Origin: Edwardsiella anguillarum
GTDB taxonomy: Bacteria; Pseudomonadota; Gammaproteobacteria; Enterobacterales; Enterobacteriaceae
DNA: 64,000 bases
NCBI RefSeq assembly: GCF_008801815.1
Contig: NZ_VZOX01000004.1
Strand: one strand, 5' to 3'
Below the pieces are notes generated by a model. It saw only the letters and a list, made by a program, of their open reading frames with translations, was not told where the DNA came from and did no database searches. This document shows positions 53,173-62,027 of this stretch, in pieces. The number at the start of each line of letters is the position of its first letter. Position 1 is the stretch's first letter. Position numbers and translations under genes: made by a program.

Positions 53173-54654
53173 TTACTCTGACACCGCCTGCGGCGCAGCG
53201 CGCCGTACCAGCAGCAAGTTGACCAGCCAAATCACGGCCACCAGCGCGACGCATCCCAGCGCCCCCCAGGCGATATCGCTAAACACCTTGGCATAGGCCA
53301 TCACCGAGTGGGTGAGCGCCTCTCCGCCGTGGGCAAAGCTGGATTCAGCGGTCTGATTGGCGATGATCCCGGCCAGATAGTTGGCTACCGATCCGGTCGC
53401 CAGCATATAGATCCCGGTGAGGACGCCCGTCACTCCAGGGATCGTCAGGCGCGTGATCTGCGCCATGGCGACCGGATCGATAAACAGTTCTGCGCAGCCC
53501 ATCACCGCCAGCCCCAGCACCGTCAGCCCCATGGATGCCTGTCCATGCTGCGCCGCCCAGCGGGCGTTGAAGGTCAAAATACCGAAGCCGATGCTGATCA
53601 ACGCCAGCCCCAGGGCGAACTTACCCCAGATGCGCAAAATACGGTTACCGCCGCTACGCTCGCTGACCAGCCAGGCCAAAACCACCCCACAGGCCATCAC
53701 GGCAAAGCCGTTCACGGACTGGAACAGCGCCGTCGGCACGGTGAAGGAGAGCAGATGACGATTCACAAAGCGGTCGATAAACAGGCTGATAGAGCTGCCG
53801 CCCTGCTGGGCAAAGGCCCAGAACAGCGTACCCAGCGCCATCAGGATCACTATCTGGATTAGCCCACGACGCTGTTCGGGCGTGGCCCGGCGAAAAATTT
53901 TGCCCAGGATAATCATCGCCGCCGCGCAGACCAGCGCCAGCGCATAGCTGGACCAGTCGCGCCAAAACAGGACGGCGACCAGCAGCGGGGAGAGCAGCAG
54001 CCCCAGCAGCAGCCAGCTCCAGTTGGGCAACACGGCCCTGCGCGCCTGCAACGCCTGACTGTTCACGCCGCTCGTATGGCGGAAGTGGCGATGTCCACAC
54101 ATAAAAATCACCAGACCGGCAAACATGCCGATCCCCGCCAGCGCAAAGCCGACGTGCCAACCGTACTGTTCGGCGGCCAGACCACAGGCAATCGGCGCTA
54201 TGATCGAGCCAATATTTCCCGCCGCATACAGTAAGGAGAAGCCCCCGTCACGGCGCGGATCCTCTGCAGAGTAGAGTTCGCCGAGCAGGCAGCTGATATT
54301 CGATTTGAACAGGCCATAGCCGCACACAATGATGGCCAGGGCGAGATAGAGAGAGAACGGAGAGACGGCGCTGAGTCCCAGAACGACGTGTCCCAGCGTC
54401 ATCAGCGCGGCGCCGGTGACCACGGCCACACGGTTGCCCAGCAGCTTGTCGGCCAGGATACCGCCCAGAATAGGCGTGACATAAACCAGCGATGCATAGG
54501 CGCTATACAGGCTGAATGCATGGGTATCGTTATACCCGAGCTGGTGGGTGAGATAGAGGATCAGTAACGCACGCATGCCGTAAAAGCTGAAATATTCCCA
54601 GATTTGTAGCGCTACGACATAGTAGATTGCGCGCGGTTGTGAGGGTGTTTTCAT
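53173..54654 (-). CDS. dtpC: DtpC-like proton-dependent peptide transporter
   Basis: A 493-residue POT/PTR-family carrier with about 12-14 helices: IWEYFSFYGMRALLILYLT near the start (the ExxER-like region is altered to EYFSFYGMR), then GGILADKLLGNR and GYGLFKSNISCLLGELY. DtpC (YjdL) follows cadBA in E. coli and prefers lysine-containing dipeptides, which supplies substrate for CadA. ATG at 54654 is chosen; the open frame to 54732 would cross the cadA terminator. A strong terminator separates it from cadA, so it may be expressed by read-through or its own promoter. Confidence 0.9.
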   Translation of the reverse strand: MKTPSQPRAIYYVVALQIWEYFSFYGMRALLILYLTHQLGYNDTHAFSLYSAYASLVYVTPILGGILADKLLGNRVAVVTGAALMTLGHVVLGLSAVSPFSLYLALAIIVCGYGLFKSNISCLLGELYSAEDPRRDGGFSLLYAAGNIGSIIAPIACGLAAEQYGWHVGFALAGIGMFAGLVIFMCGHRHFRHTSGVNSQALQARRAVLPNWSWLLLGLLLSPLLVAVLFWRDWSSYALALVCAAAMIILGKIFRRATPEQRRGLIQIVILMALGTLFWAFAQQGGSSISLFIDRFVNRHLLSFTVPTALFQSVNGFAVMACGVVLAWLVSERSGGNRILRIWGKFALGLALISIGFGILTFNARWAAQHGQASMGLTVLGLAVMGCAELFIDPVAMAQITRLTIPGVTGVLTGIYMLATGSVANYLAGIIANQTAESSFAHGGEALTHSVMAYAKVFSDIAWGALGCVALVAVIWLVNLLLVRRAAPQAVSE

Positions 54655-54690
54655 AGATTCTCCCTGACGCGGGGGATAGAACGGAGGGTA

Positions 54691-54721
54691 AAAATAAAGG
54701 GCGCCCCCTGACGGGGCGCCC
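54691..54721 (-). terminator. Terminator between cadA and dtpC
   Basis: On the minus strand GGGCGCCCC-GTCA-GGGGCGCCC is followed by TTTATTTTT, 11 bases past the cadA stop. It would reduce dtpC transcription relative to cadBA. Confidence 0.88.
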
Positions 54722-54732
54722 TCGGTCATCAA

Positions 54733-56877
54733 TTACTTCTGTTCAGTTTTGATAACGTTCACAGTGTAACGACCGTCAGCCTGGCGATAGGCGCCGTGGA
54801 TGTCGGTTTCGAAGCCCGGGTAGTGAGCACCGATTTCGCACAGCATCTGCAGGAACTCCAGAACCGGACGGCTTTCTTCGGTCAGCATTTCACCCGGCAT
54901 TACCAGCGGAACTCCCGGCGGGTACGGCAGGATCATGTTGGCGTTAACTTTGCCGATCATGTCTTCGAGGTAAACTTCTTCGGTCTGACCGCGCAGTTCC
55001 ATCTGGAATGCGTTGTGCGGGTTCATCACCATGGTCGGCAGCACTTCGAAGGCACGGTACATCAGATCCGGCAGGTTGTGATGCTGGATCAGCGCGTGGA
55101 TGCCCTGGGCCAGTTCCTGGATACGCATGTTTTCATAGAACTCCGGATCTTCACGGTACAGTGAAGGCAGCATGTTCTTAACGCGCAGGTTCAGGTCATA
55201 GGCACGTTTGAAGTCGGTCAGACCGCGCAGCAGGCTCATCGCCTTGGTCTTGTCGATGCCGATGCTGAACAGGAACAGCAGGTTGTACGGGCCAGTCTTC
55301 TCAACGATGATGCCGTGCTCGTCCAGGTATTTGGCAACGATGGAGGCCGGGATACCGGTATCCGCCATGGTGCCATCTTCCTTCATCCCCGGGGTCAGCA
55401 GAGTCACCTTGATCGGGTCCAGGAACATGTGGTCTTCATCGATGTCTTTGAAGCCGTGCCAGGATTCTTTCGGATCCAGGTTCCAGCATTTCGCTTCGTC
55501 GATGTGCTCCGGCTGCCATACGTCGAAGAACCAGCCATCAGACTCGCTACGCAGGCGTTTGATCTCTTTACGGAAGCGAACGGCACGTTCGATAGAACCG
55601 TTGATCAGACGCTTACCAGCGTTACCCTTCATCATCGCCGCGGCGGTTTCGATGGAAGCTACGATACCGTAGTGCGGAGAGGTAGAGGTGTGCATCATGA
55701 ACGCTTCGTTGAAGGTTTCTTCGTTGATGTCACCTTTAACGTGGATCATGGATGCCTGGGAGAAGGCCGCCAGCAGTTTGTGAGTAGACTGGGTTTCATA
55801 GATAACCTTGCCTTCCACACGACCACCGCTCATGCCGCACAGACCTTTGTAGATCGGGCTGAAGTTGGTGTAAGGCACCCAGGCTGAGTCGAAGTGGATG
55901 GATTTAACATCCAGGGTCTTCTTGATGTACTCAGCGTTGTAGAACAGACCGTCGTAGGTGGAGTTAGTCACTACGGCGTGTACCGGCCAGGTCGCGTTCG
56001 GGGTGTTCTTCACGCGCTCTTCGATGGTTTCACGAGCAAATTCGCTCTTCGGAATACCACCCAGGATGCCGTAGGCGTTACGGGTCGGACGGAAGTAGAT
56101 CGGCGTAACGTCGCTCATCATCATCAGGTGAGTCAGCGATTTATGGCAGTTACGGTCGATCATGATGGTGCTGCCGGCCGGCGCAGAGTACATGCCGACA
56201 ATCTTGTTGGCGGTAGAGGTGCCGTTGGTCACCATGTAGCTGCGTTCAGCGTTGAAGGTACGTGCGATGTACTCTTCCGCTTCTTTGTGCGGGCCGGAGT
56301 GGTCCAGCAGAGAGCCCAGCTCAGAGACAGAGATGGAGATGTCAGATTTCATGGCATTGGCGCCGTAGAAATCATAGAACAGGCTACCTACCGGGCTCTT
56401 CTGGAACGCGGTGCCGCCCATGTGGCCCGGCGTACAGAAGGTGTACTTGCCTTCTTTAACGTAGTTGAACAGCGCCTTGGTCAGCGGCGGCAGGATTTCG
56501 TCTACGTAGGCATCGGTGCTCTGGCGGATTTTCAGGGCGATGTCTTCGGCAGCACCCAGTGCATATTCGAAGAACTCAACGTTCAGGCGCAGATCGCTCA
56601 GGCTGACATCCAGGGTAGAGTGGGTGTTGGCAAAAGCGTAAACCGGCAGGTGCTCGTTCATCTCGCTGATGTCGCGGCACAGATCCAGGTTATAGGTATC
56701 CCAGTCGAAGATGACGCCGCACAGACGTGCGTTGTTGTCGATCAGCTTCAGCAGGTCTTCACGATCGTTCGGATACACGATCTGGAAATTCTGTGCTTCC
56801 AGTGCCTTATGCAGTTCACGGATGGGTTCTTCTTTGAAGTAAACACCCATGTGATTCAGGATGGCAATAATATTCAT
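54733..56877 (-). CDS. cadA: Inducible lysine decarboxylase CadA
   Basis: A 714-residue fold-type I decarboxylase with an N-terminal wing (response-regulator-like) domain, the PLP core with Schiff-base Lys367 in ETQSTHKLL, and a C-terminal domain. It aligns closely with E. coli CadA (715 residues). It converts lysine to cadaverine and consumes a proton, raising pH in acid. The family forms decamers inhibited by ppGpp. It lies 140 bases downstream of cadB and upstream of dtpC. Its codon use looks highly expressed and less GC-extreme than neighbours. Confidence 0.96.
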   Translation of the reverse strand: MNIIAILNHMGVYFKEEPIRELHKALEAQNFQIVYPNDREDLLKLIDNNARLCGVIFDWDTYNLDLCRDISEMNEHLPVYAFANTHSTLDVSLSDLRLNVEFFEYALGAAEDIALKIRQSTDAYVDEILPPLTKALFNYVKEGKYTFCTPGHMGGTAFQKSPVGSLFYDFYGANAMKSDISISVSELGSLLDHSGPHKEAEEYIARTFNAERSYMVTNGTSTANKIVGMYSAPAGSTIMIDRNCHKSLTHLMMMSDVTPIYFRPTRNAYGILGGIPKSEFARETIEERVKNTPNATWPVHAVVTNSTYDGLFYNAEYIKKTLDVKSIHFDSAWVPYTNFSPIYKGLCGMSGGRVEGKVIYETQSTHKLLAAFSQASMIHVKGDINEETFNEAFMMHTSTSPHYGIVASIETAAAMMKGNAGKRLINGSIERAVRFRKEIKRLRSESDGWFFDVWQPEHIDEAKCWNLDPKESWHGFKDIDEDHMFLDPIKVTLLTPGMKEDGTMADTGIPASIVAKYLDEHGIIVEKTGPYNLLFLFSIGIDKTKAMSLLRGLTDFKRAYDLNLRVKNMLPSLYREDPEFYENMRIQELAQGIHALIQHHNLPDLMYRAFEVLPTMVMNPHNAFQMELRGQTEEVYLEDMIGKVNANMILPYPPGVPLVMPGEMLTEESRPVLEFLQMLCEIGAHYPGFETDIHGAYRQADGRYTVNVIKTEQK

Positions 56878-57017
56878 ACTTTAATTCTCCAGGCAAAATG
56901 CGGGCCTCTCTCTGCCGTTCGGCAGGACTGTGTCGCAGTAGAGAGAGGCTGGATAAAGTCGTTAAATTACTTGCTGTGTGTAATCGTTATGATTACTAAA
57001 TAGTCTTACTTATTTAC

Positions 57018-58349
57018 TTATGCCGCGGCGTTACTGTTGTTCTCAGTATTCTGTGCCTTGCGGGTATTCATCTTACGTGCGTAGAACATCAGGATGATCA
57101 GGCTGACGATGAAGGTACCGGACAGCTCCATGTTGCCTGCGCCCATCAGGGCGATGAAGCAGAAGCAGCAACCCAGTACGGCGGCGACCAGACTCATGAT
57201 GTTCTTAACGTTGGCGCCTTCGAAGCGAATCAGGTCAACGCAAGAGTAGAAGTACGGCAGCATGGTCAGCAGTACGGCGATACCGGTCAGCATACCGAAC
57301 AGGTCAGAGGCTTTACCGCCGCTGGCGTTCAGGATGGTGATCAGCACCATCAGTACGGTCATTTTCACGGAAGCCAGCAGCAGGCCTTTCTTCGGAATGC
57401 CGTTCTTATCCATCTCACCGTAAACTTTCGGGAAGTTACCGTCGTTGGCGGCGCGGACACCGGCCTGGCCAACCAGCATCATCCAGGAGCCCAGAGAGGT
57501 CAGGCAGGCGAAGGCGGTGAAGGCGGAAACAACCGGACCAGCCCAGTGACCGACCATCGCAGAAGCGGAGACGGCGAACGGCGCACCGGAGGCAGCCATT
57601 TCACTGGCCGGGAACATACCGGCGATAACCTGAGTTGCGGCGATGTAGACGATACCGGCCAGGCAGGTACCCATCATGGTTGCCAGCGGAACGGTGCGCT
57701 GCGGGTTTTTAACCATGCCGGTACTGACCGCGGCAGATTCAACCCCAACGAACGCCCACAGGCACAGCAGGATACTTTTAACAACGGCGTGAGTATCGGT
57801 GCCACCAGAGGTGTTCCAGTTAGCGTGATAAACAGCCGGATCGAACCAGGCCCAGCCGGCGATGGCGGTGCCCACAACCGGGATCAGTACCAGAACCAGA
57901 CCGATGGTGGTCAGACGGCTCACCCAGGTACCACCCAGCATGTTAACGAAGGTGAAGATCCAGACGATGGCGATACAGGCGATACCCGCCGGTACCGGGC
58001 TGTTCAGCAGCGGGAAGAAGGTGGACAGGTAAGAGACGGCGGTGATGCCGATAGCCAGGTTACCGATCCAGTTAGCGTGGTAATAAAGAACACCGGTCTG
58101 GAAACCAAAAGCAGGACCAACCTCACCGGCATAGGCGATAGGGCCACCCTGCTGCGGGTTCTTGGTAGCCAATCGGGCATAGACATAAGCCAGAGACATG
58201 GCACCAACCAGAGAAATGATCCAGCCGAAAATGGCGATGGAACCTAAACTCGCCAGGTTTGCAGGCAGAAGTGCAATGCCGCTCCCCATCATATTACCGG
58301 CGACTACACCGGTACAGGCGATAAGCCCGATTTTTTTGCTCGATGACAT
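57018..58349 (-). CDS. cadB: Lysine/cadaverine antiporter CadB
   Basis: A 443-residue APC-family carrier with 12 helices, nearly identical to E. coli CadB over ACTGVVAGNMMGSGIALLPA, YARLATKNPQQGGPIAYAGE, and AFTAFACLTSLGSWMMLVGQ. It exports cadaverine in exchange for lysine. ATG at 58349 has GGAG 10 bases upstream. It is the first gene of cadBA, with the CadC-controlled promoter region upstream. Confidence 0.96.
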   Translation of the reverse strand: MSSSKKIGLIACTGVVAGNMMGSGIALLPANLASLGSIAIFGWIISLVGAMSLAYVYARLATKNPQQGGPIAYAGEVGPAFGFQTGVLYYHANWIGNLAIGITAVSYLSTFFPLLNSPVPAGIACIAIVWIFTFVNMLGGTWVSRLTTIGLVLVLIPVVGTAIAGWAWFDPAVYHANWNTSGGTDTHAVVKSILLCLWAFVGVESAAVSTGMVKNPQRTVPLATMMGTCLAGIVYIAATQVIAGMFPASEMAASGAPFAVSASAMVGHWAGPVVSAFTAFACLTSLGSWMMLVGQAGVRAANDGNFPKVYGEMDKNGIPKKGLLLASVKMTVLMVLITILNASGGKASDLFGMLTGIAVLLTMLPYFYSCVDLIRFEGANVKNIMSLVAAVLGCCFCFIALMGAGNMELSGTFIVSLIILMFYARKMNTRKAQNTENNSNAAA

Positions 58350-58711
58350 GGTCAAGTTGCTCCTGATTAATTTTCAGATAAGTCGAATTTACTCACTGAT
58401 GTCTGGCGAGTACCCGACTTGATGGCAGGCATAGTAATGACCCCGGAAAGCAAAGTCCTAAAGGTAAAGTTAAATTCTCAGCGTGTCGCAATAAATGACA
58501 TCTTGATGTTTTTTAGGTGAAGGTAAAAAAACATCAAGGGAATTCATATAAAACCTTACAATACAATACGTTGACACAATGTTGACATGAAGAAACAGCG
58601 CAAAAAACACGCTAAAATACCAACAAAATGCTCAGAGCTTTCATCACACAAATGGAGTCAAAAAAGCAAATCGCCGGGTGATGTTGAGGTTTTATCCGGG
58701 AGATCATGGGG
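58350..58711 (-). promoter_or_regulatory. cadBA control region with a long inverted repeat
   Basis: About 360 bases of AT-rich sequence between cadB and the cadC terminator, the expected site of CadC and H-NS action. A perfect 13-bp inverted repeat lies at 58502-58538: CTTGATGTTTTTT, an 11-base loop, and its complement, centred roughly 170 bases before the cadB ATG. In E. coli the CadC sites Cad1 and Cad2 lie at similar distances upstream, so this is a candidate CadC operator (inference). Confidence 0.55.
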
Positions 58712-58712
58712 T

Positions 58713-58746
58713 AAAAAAAAACCCGTCTTCATCGCTGAAGGCGGGT
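58713..58746 (-). terminator. Intrinsic terminator of cadC
   Basis: On the minus strand ACCCGCCTTCA-GCGA-TGAAGACGGGT (one mismatch) is followed by nine T, about 22 bases past the cadC stop. It separates cadC from the cadBA promoter. Confidence 0.9.
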
Positions 58747-58767
58747 GTGGTTAATCATTATACAAAT

Positions 58768-60408
58768 CTATTCAGACTTCTCTGCATCATAATTGAGCAG
58801 GTAAGGTGCAACGCGCTCAATATTAGTTTGGAATACACCATTTTTAATCCAGTCCAGCGTGTTGTGACCCGGGCGTAGATTAAAAGCGGTGATATAGGCA
58901 TCCGCCGCCTGGTTATTTTGCCCCTTCAATTCATAGACCTTGCCCAGCAACACATAGTTGATCCAGGACATCTCCAGCTCAATACCCTTATTGATCGCGG
59001 AGAAAGCCTGATCCACCTTCCCCTGCCCCAGATAGTCGACGGTATAAATCTGCTGAATGATCGGAGTCCCCTGCAGCAGCGGGTTGTGCTCTACGTCATT
59101 AATCTCCTGGCGTAGCGCCGCCAGCTGCGGCGCGCTGAGGGGCTGATAGGAGTTAAGTAGAATATCGACCAGCGCCTTTTCCGCCTTGGCATACACAAAG
59201 TCGGGATCCTGTTTAATAATTTGCGTCAACAGGCGGTTGGCCTGATTGAGTGATTCGCTGTCGCCCTGCAGCAGCAGCTGATGGGCCTGGTAATACTGCT
59301 GCAGCATCTGACTGTGCGTAGGCATCAGCGCCTCATAACGCTTCTCCAGCGAAGGGGGCATGCTGACCTTGAGCACGGTAAAGATACTATTGATAAAGTC
59401 CTTCTGAACGCTGAGCAGGTTATCCGGCGTGATAAAGTAGCGCTTTTCCAGCATCACCGAGTTATCCGCGTTGTCGATCAGGCGAACCGAGAGGAAACAC
59501 TGCTGCGCCCGATAGTGGCGCTGATTGACAAACTCGATGTACAGCGACTTACCTGAGCTGCTTTGGCCGCCATAGTTATAGTTGGTCTGATCGTGAACCA
59601 GGAAGGTGGAGTAGGTATTCAGTCCCTGAGTGAGCTCCTCACTCAGCCCAATCACATAGGAGAGCTGATTGGTCCAGTTACTGCAGCTGTTACCGCCCTG
59701 GATACGGATATCAATATCGCGGGGATTAAGCAGCATCGGCTGAGGCGCTACCGGCACCCGGTTGCTGAACACCGCCAGTCCAACAAAGGTCACGCACAGC
59801 GCCAGCGCCACCAAAAAGGCCACCCAGACCCAGAATGAGGAGCGCTTGGCGCGCCGCGGCGTCTTCTGCGCGGCGGGCGCAACGGGCAGCACCGGCGCAT
59901 CACGCGGCGGCGCTGGTTGCGCAACAGAAGCTACAGCAGACGCCGAGGGCGGCGCGACGGCGCCAGGCTCCGCGGCAGATGCGGGGCCAACACTCCCCAG
60001 CGGCGCACTCACGTCGGTCACCGCAGGGTTAGTCGGCGTCTCTACCGGTAGAGCCGCCGCCGCCGGCAGCTCGAGACTCTCCTCCCCACACCAGATAACC
60101 GACTCAACCAGCTTATAGCCACGCTTCGGCACGGTCACGATATACTCTGGTGCTTCGGGACGCCCATCCTTCAGGTACTTGCGCAACTCGGAGATACACT
60201 GAGTAACAACATGATTGGTAACGATATTTCGTTTCCATACATTATCAATCAGCTCATCTCTGCTCAACACCGTATCAGGATGATGAGCAAAATAGCTCAA
60301 CATGTCGATGAGTCTGGGCTCAAGTACCAACACGCGTCCTTCGCGGGTGATTTTATTGTCTGCTGCCAGTACTAACCACTCGCCTACGCGGAAAGTTTGC
60401 TCTTGCAT
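58768..60408 (-). CDS. cadC: CadC, membrane-bound pH and lysine sensor
   Basis: A 546-residue ToxR-like activator of cadBA. The cytoplasmic OmpR-type winged helix covers about 1-105 (ending VTVPKRGYKLVE). A proline/alanine-rich linker runs about 107-190, one membrane helix 191-214, and the periplasmic sensor domain follows. It has two Cys in the periplasm, C242 and C304, equivalent to the redox pair of E. coli CadC that breaks at low pH. It is longer than E. coli CadC (512), mostly in the linker. It lies upstream of cadBA on the same strand, as in E. coli. Confidence 0.95.
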   Translation of the reverse strand: MQEQTFRVGEWLVLAADNKITREGRVLVLEPRLIDMLSYFAHHPDTVLSRDELIDNVWKRNIVTNHVVTQCISELRKYLKDGRPEAPEYIVTVPKRGYKLVESVIWCGEESLELPAAAALPVETPTNPAVTDVSAPLGSVGPASAAEPGAVAPPSASAVASVAQPAPPRDAPVLPVAPAAQKTPRRAKRSSFWVWVAFLVALALCVTFVGLAVFSNRVPVAPQPMLLNPRDIDIRIQGGNSCSNWTNQLSYVIGLSEELTQGLNTYSTFLVHDQTNYNYGGQSSSGKSLYIEFVNQRHYRAQQCFLSVRLIDNADNSVMLEKRYFITPDNLLSVQKDFINSIFTVLKVSMPPSLEKRYEALMPTHSQMLQQYYQAHQLLLQGDSESLNQANRLLTQIIKQDPDFVYAKAEKALVDILLNSYQPLSAPQLAALRQEINDVEHNPLLQGTPIIQQIYTVDYLGQGKVDQAFSAINKGIELEMSWINYVLLGKVYELKGQNNQAADAYITAFNLRPGHNTLDWIKNGVFQTNIERVAPYLLNYDAEKSE

Positions 60409-60522
60409 AGTGTACTAATTGCCCGGAGAGAAAAGTCTGAAGCGTGCCATACTAACATAGTGCTTAAAGTAACACCTACACGCCATCTATTAATTTACCA
60501 CCGAAACTGTTTTCTTCGCCAA

Positions 60523-60909
60523 CTATTCCTGATACAACTCCAGCGGTAATCCATCCGGATCGCGAAAAAAAGTAAAGCAGCGTCCGGTATATTCGTCACG
60601 GCGTATCGTCTCGCACGTCACGCCGTGACTGGCGAGATGCGCAACGGCCTCCCCCAGGTTCGCAACGCTGAAGGCCAGGTGACGCAAACCGCAGGCCTCC
60701 GGCGCGGATACCCGCGGCGGCGGCGCAGGAAAAGAAAACAGCTCCAGTGTATAAACGCCATTCAGCGCCAGATCACCCTTCCATGAGTCACGCTCAGTGC
60801 GGTAATGCTCACGCACCAAGGAAAAACCGAGGATATCACAATAAAACGCCTTGCTGCGTGCATAGTCTGACGCAATCAAGGCGACATGATGAAGACGATT
60901 GAGCTGCAC
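60523..60909 (-). CDS. yaeR: YaeR, VOC-family protein
   Basis: A 128-residue glyoxalase-fold protein. Metal-site residues lie in LHHVALIASDYARSKAFYCDILGF, GLRHLAFSV and FFRDPDGLPLELYQ. It aligns with E. coli YaeR; the substrate is unknown. It starts with GTG at 60909, five bases after GGGAG. It lies between accA and cadC; in E. coli ldcC separates accA from yaeR, and tilS follows. Confidence 0.92.
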   Translation of the reverse strand: MQLNRLHHVALIASDYARSKAFYCDILGFSLVREHYRTERDSWKGDLALNGVYTLELFSFPAPPPRVSAPEACGLRHLAFSVANLGEAVAHLASHGVTCETIRRDEYTGRCFTFFRDPDGLPLELYQE

Positions 60910-60994
60910 TATATCTCCCGAGGTCCCATAAAGTGTTGCGGATTATGCCGTGGGCGCGATAAAAGCGTTAGCGCCTGACGAGGGAAAACATACA

Positions 60995-61031
60995 GAAAAT
61001 AAAGGCATCAAGCCCGTTTCCGGGCTTGATG
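60995..61031 (-). terminator. Intrinsic terminator of accA
   Basis: On the minus strand CATCAAGCCCG-GAAA-CGGGCTTGATG (GNRA-type loop) is followed by CCTTTATTTT, 25 bases past the accA stop. Confidence 0.88.
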
Positions 61032-61055
61032 TAAAGGGATACCACGGTAGGGGGA

Positions 61056-62015
61056 TCAGCAGTAACCGTAGTTCATCAGACGCTGATAGCGACGGTCGAG
61101 CAGCTCTTCTTTTTCTAGGGTATCCAGCTCCCCCAGATCGGACAGCAGCTGGGCCTTCAGGCTCGCCGCCATCGCCTGCGGATCGCGGTGGGCGCCGCCC
61201 AGCGGCTCCGAGATCACCGAATCGATCAGCTTCAGCTCCTGTAAGCGCGGCGCGGTGATGCCCATCGCTTCCGCGGCCAGCGGCGCCTTGTCGGCGCTCT
61301 TCCACAGGATAGATGCGCATCCTTCCGGTGAGATCACCGAGTAGGTGCTGTACTGCAGCATGTTGACCTTATCGCCAACCCCGATAGCCAGCGCGCCGCC
61401 GGAACCGCCTTCGCCGATCACCGTGCAGATGACCGGCACCTTCAGCCCAGACATCTCGCGCAGGTTACGTGCGATAGCCTCAGACTGACCGCGCTCTTCT
61501 GCCCCCACCCCCGGATAGGCGCCCGGGGTATCGATAAAGGTGATGATCGGCAGGTTAAAGCGCTCGGCCATCTCCATCAGGCGCAAGGCCTTACGGTAGC
61601 CCTCCGGCGCCGGCATGCCGAAGTTACGGCGGATCTTCTCTTTGGTCTCGCGCCCTTTCTGATGGCCAATCACCATCACCGGACGGCCGTCCAGACGTGC
61701 CGTGCCACCGACAATCGCCTTGTCGTCGGCGTAGGCGCGATCGCCGGCCAGCTCATCGAAGTCGGTGAAGATATGCTGAAGATAATCCAGGGTATAGGGG
61801 CGGCGCGGATGACGCGCCAGCTGGGCAATCTGCCAGGCTCCCAGATCGGCAAAAATCTTACGGGTCAGCTCAACGCTCTTCTCACGCAGGCGCTGAACCT
61901 CCTCGTCGATATTAATATCCAATTTTTCGTCTTGACGGCTGAGAGCGTTCAGCGAATCGATCTTCGCTTCAAGTTCGGCAATCGGCTGTTCAAAATCCAG
62001 AAAATTCAGACTCAT
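61056..62015 (-). CDS. accA: Acetyl-CoA carboxylase carboxyltransferase alpha subunit
   Basis: A 319-residue protein, the same length as E. coli AccA. With AccD it transfers CO2 from carboxybiotin to acetyl-CoA, the first step of fatty-acid synthesis. Core motifs are KGRETKEKIRRNFGMPAPEG, TFIDTPGAYPGVGAEERGQS and VIGEGGSGGALAIGVGD. It follows dnaE by 12 bases, as in E. coli. Expression is essential. Confidence 0.97.
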   Translation of the reverse strand: MSLNFLDFEQPIAELEAKIDSLNALSRQDEKLDINIDEEVQRLREKSVELTRKIFADLGAWQIAQLARHPRRPYTLDYLQHIFTDFDELAGDRAYADDKAIVGGTARLDGRPVMVIGHQKGRETKEKIRRNFGMPAPEGYRKALRLMEMAERFNLPIITFIDTPGAYPGVGAEERGQSEAIARNLREMSGLKVPVICTVIGEGGSGGALAIGVGDKVNMLQYSTYSVISPEGCASILWKSADKAPLAAEAMGITAPRLQELKLIDSVISEPLGGAHRDPQAMAASLKAQLLSDLGELDTLEKEELLDRRYQRLMNYGYC

Positions 62016-62027
62016 AGTATTCCTATA

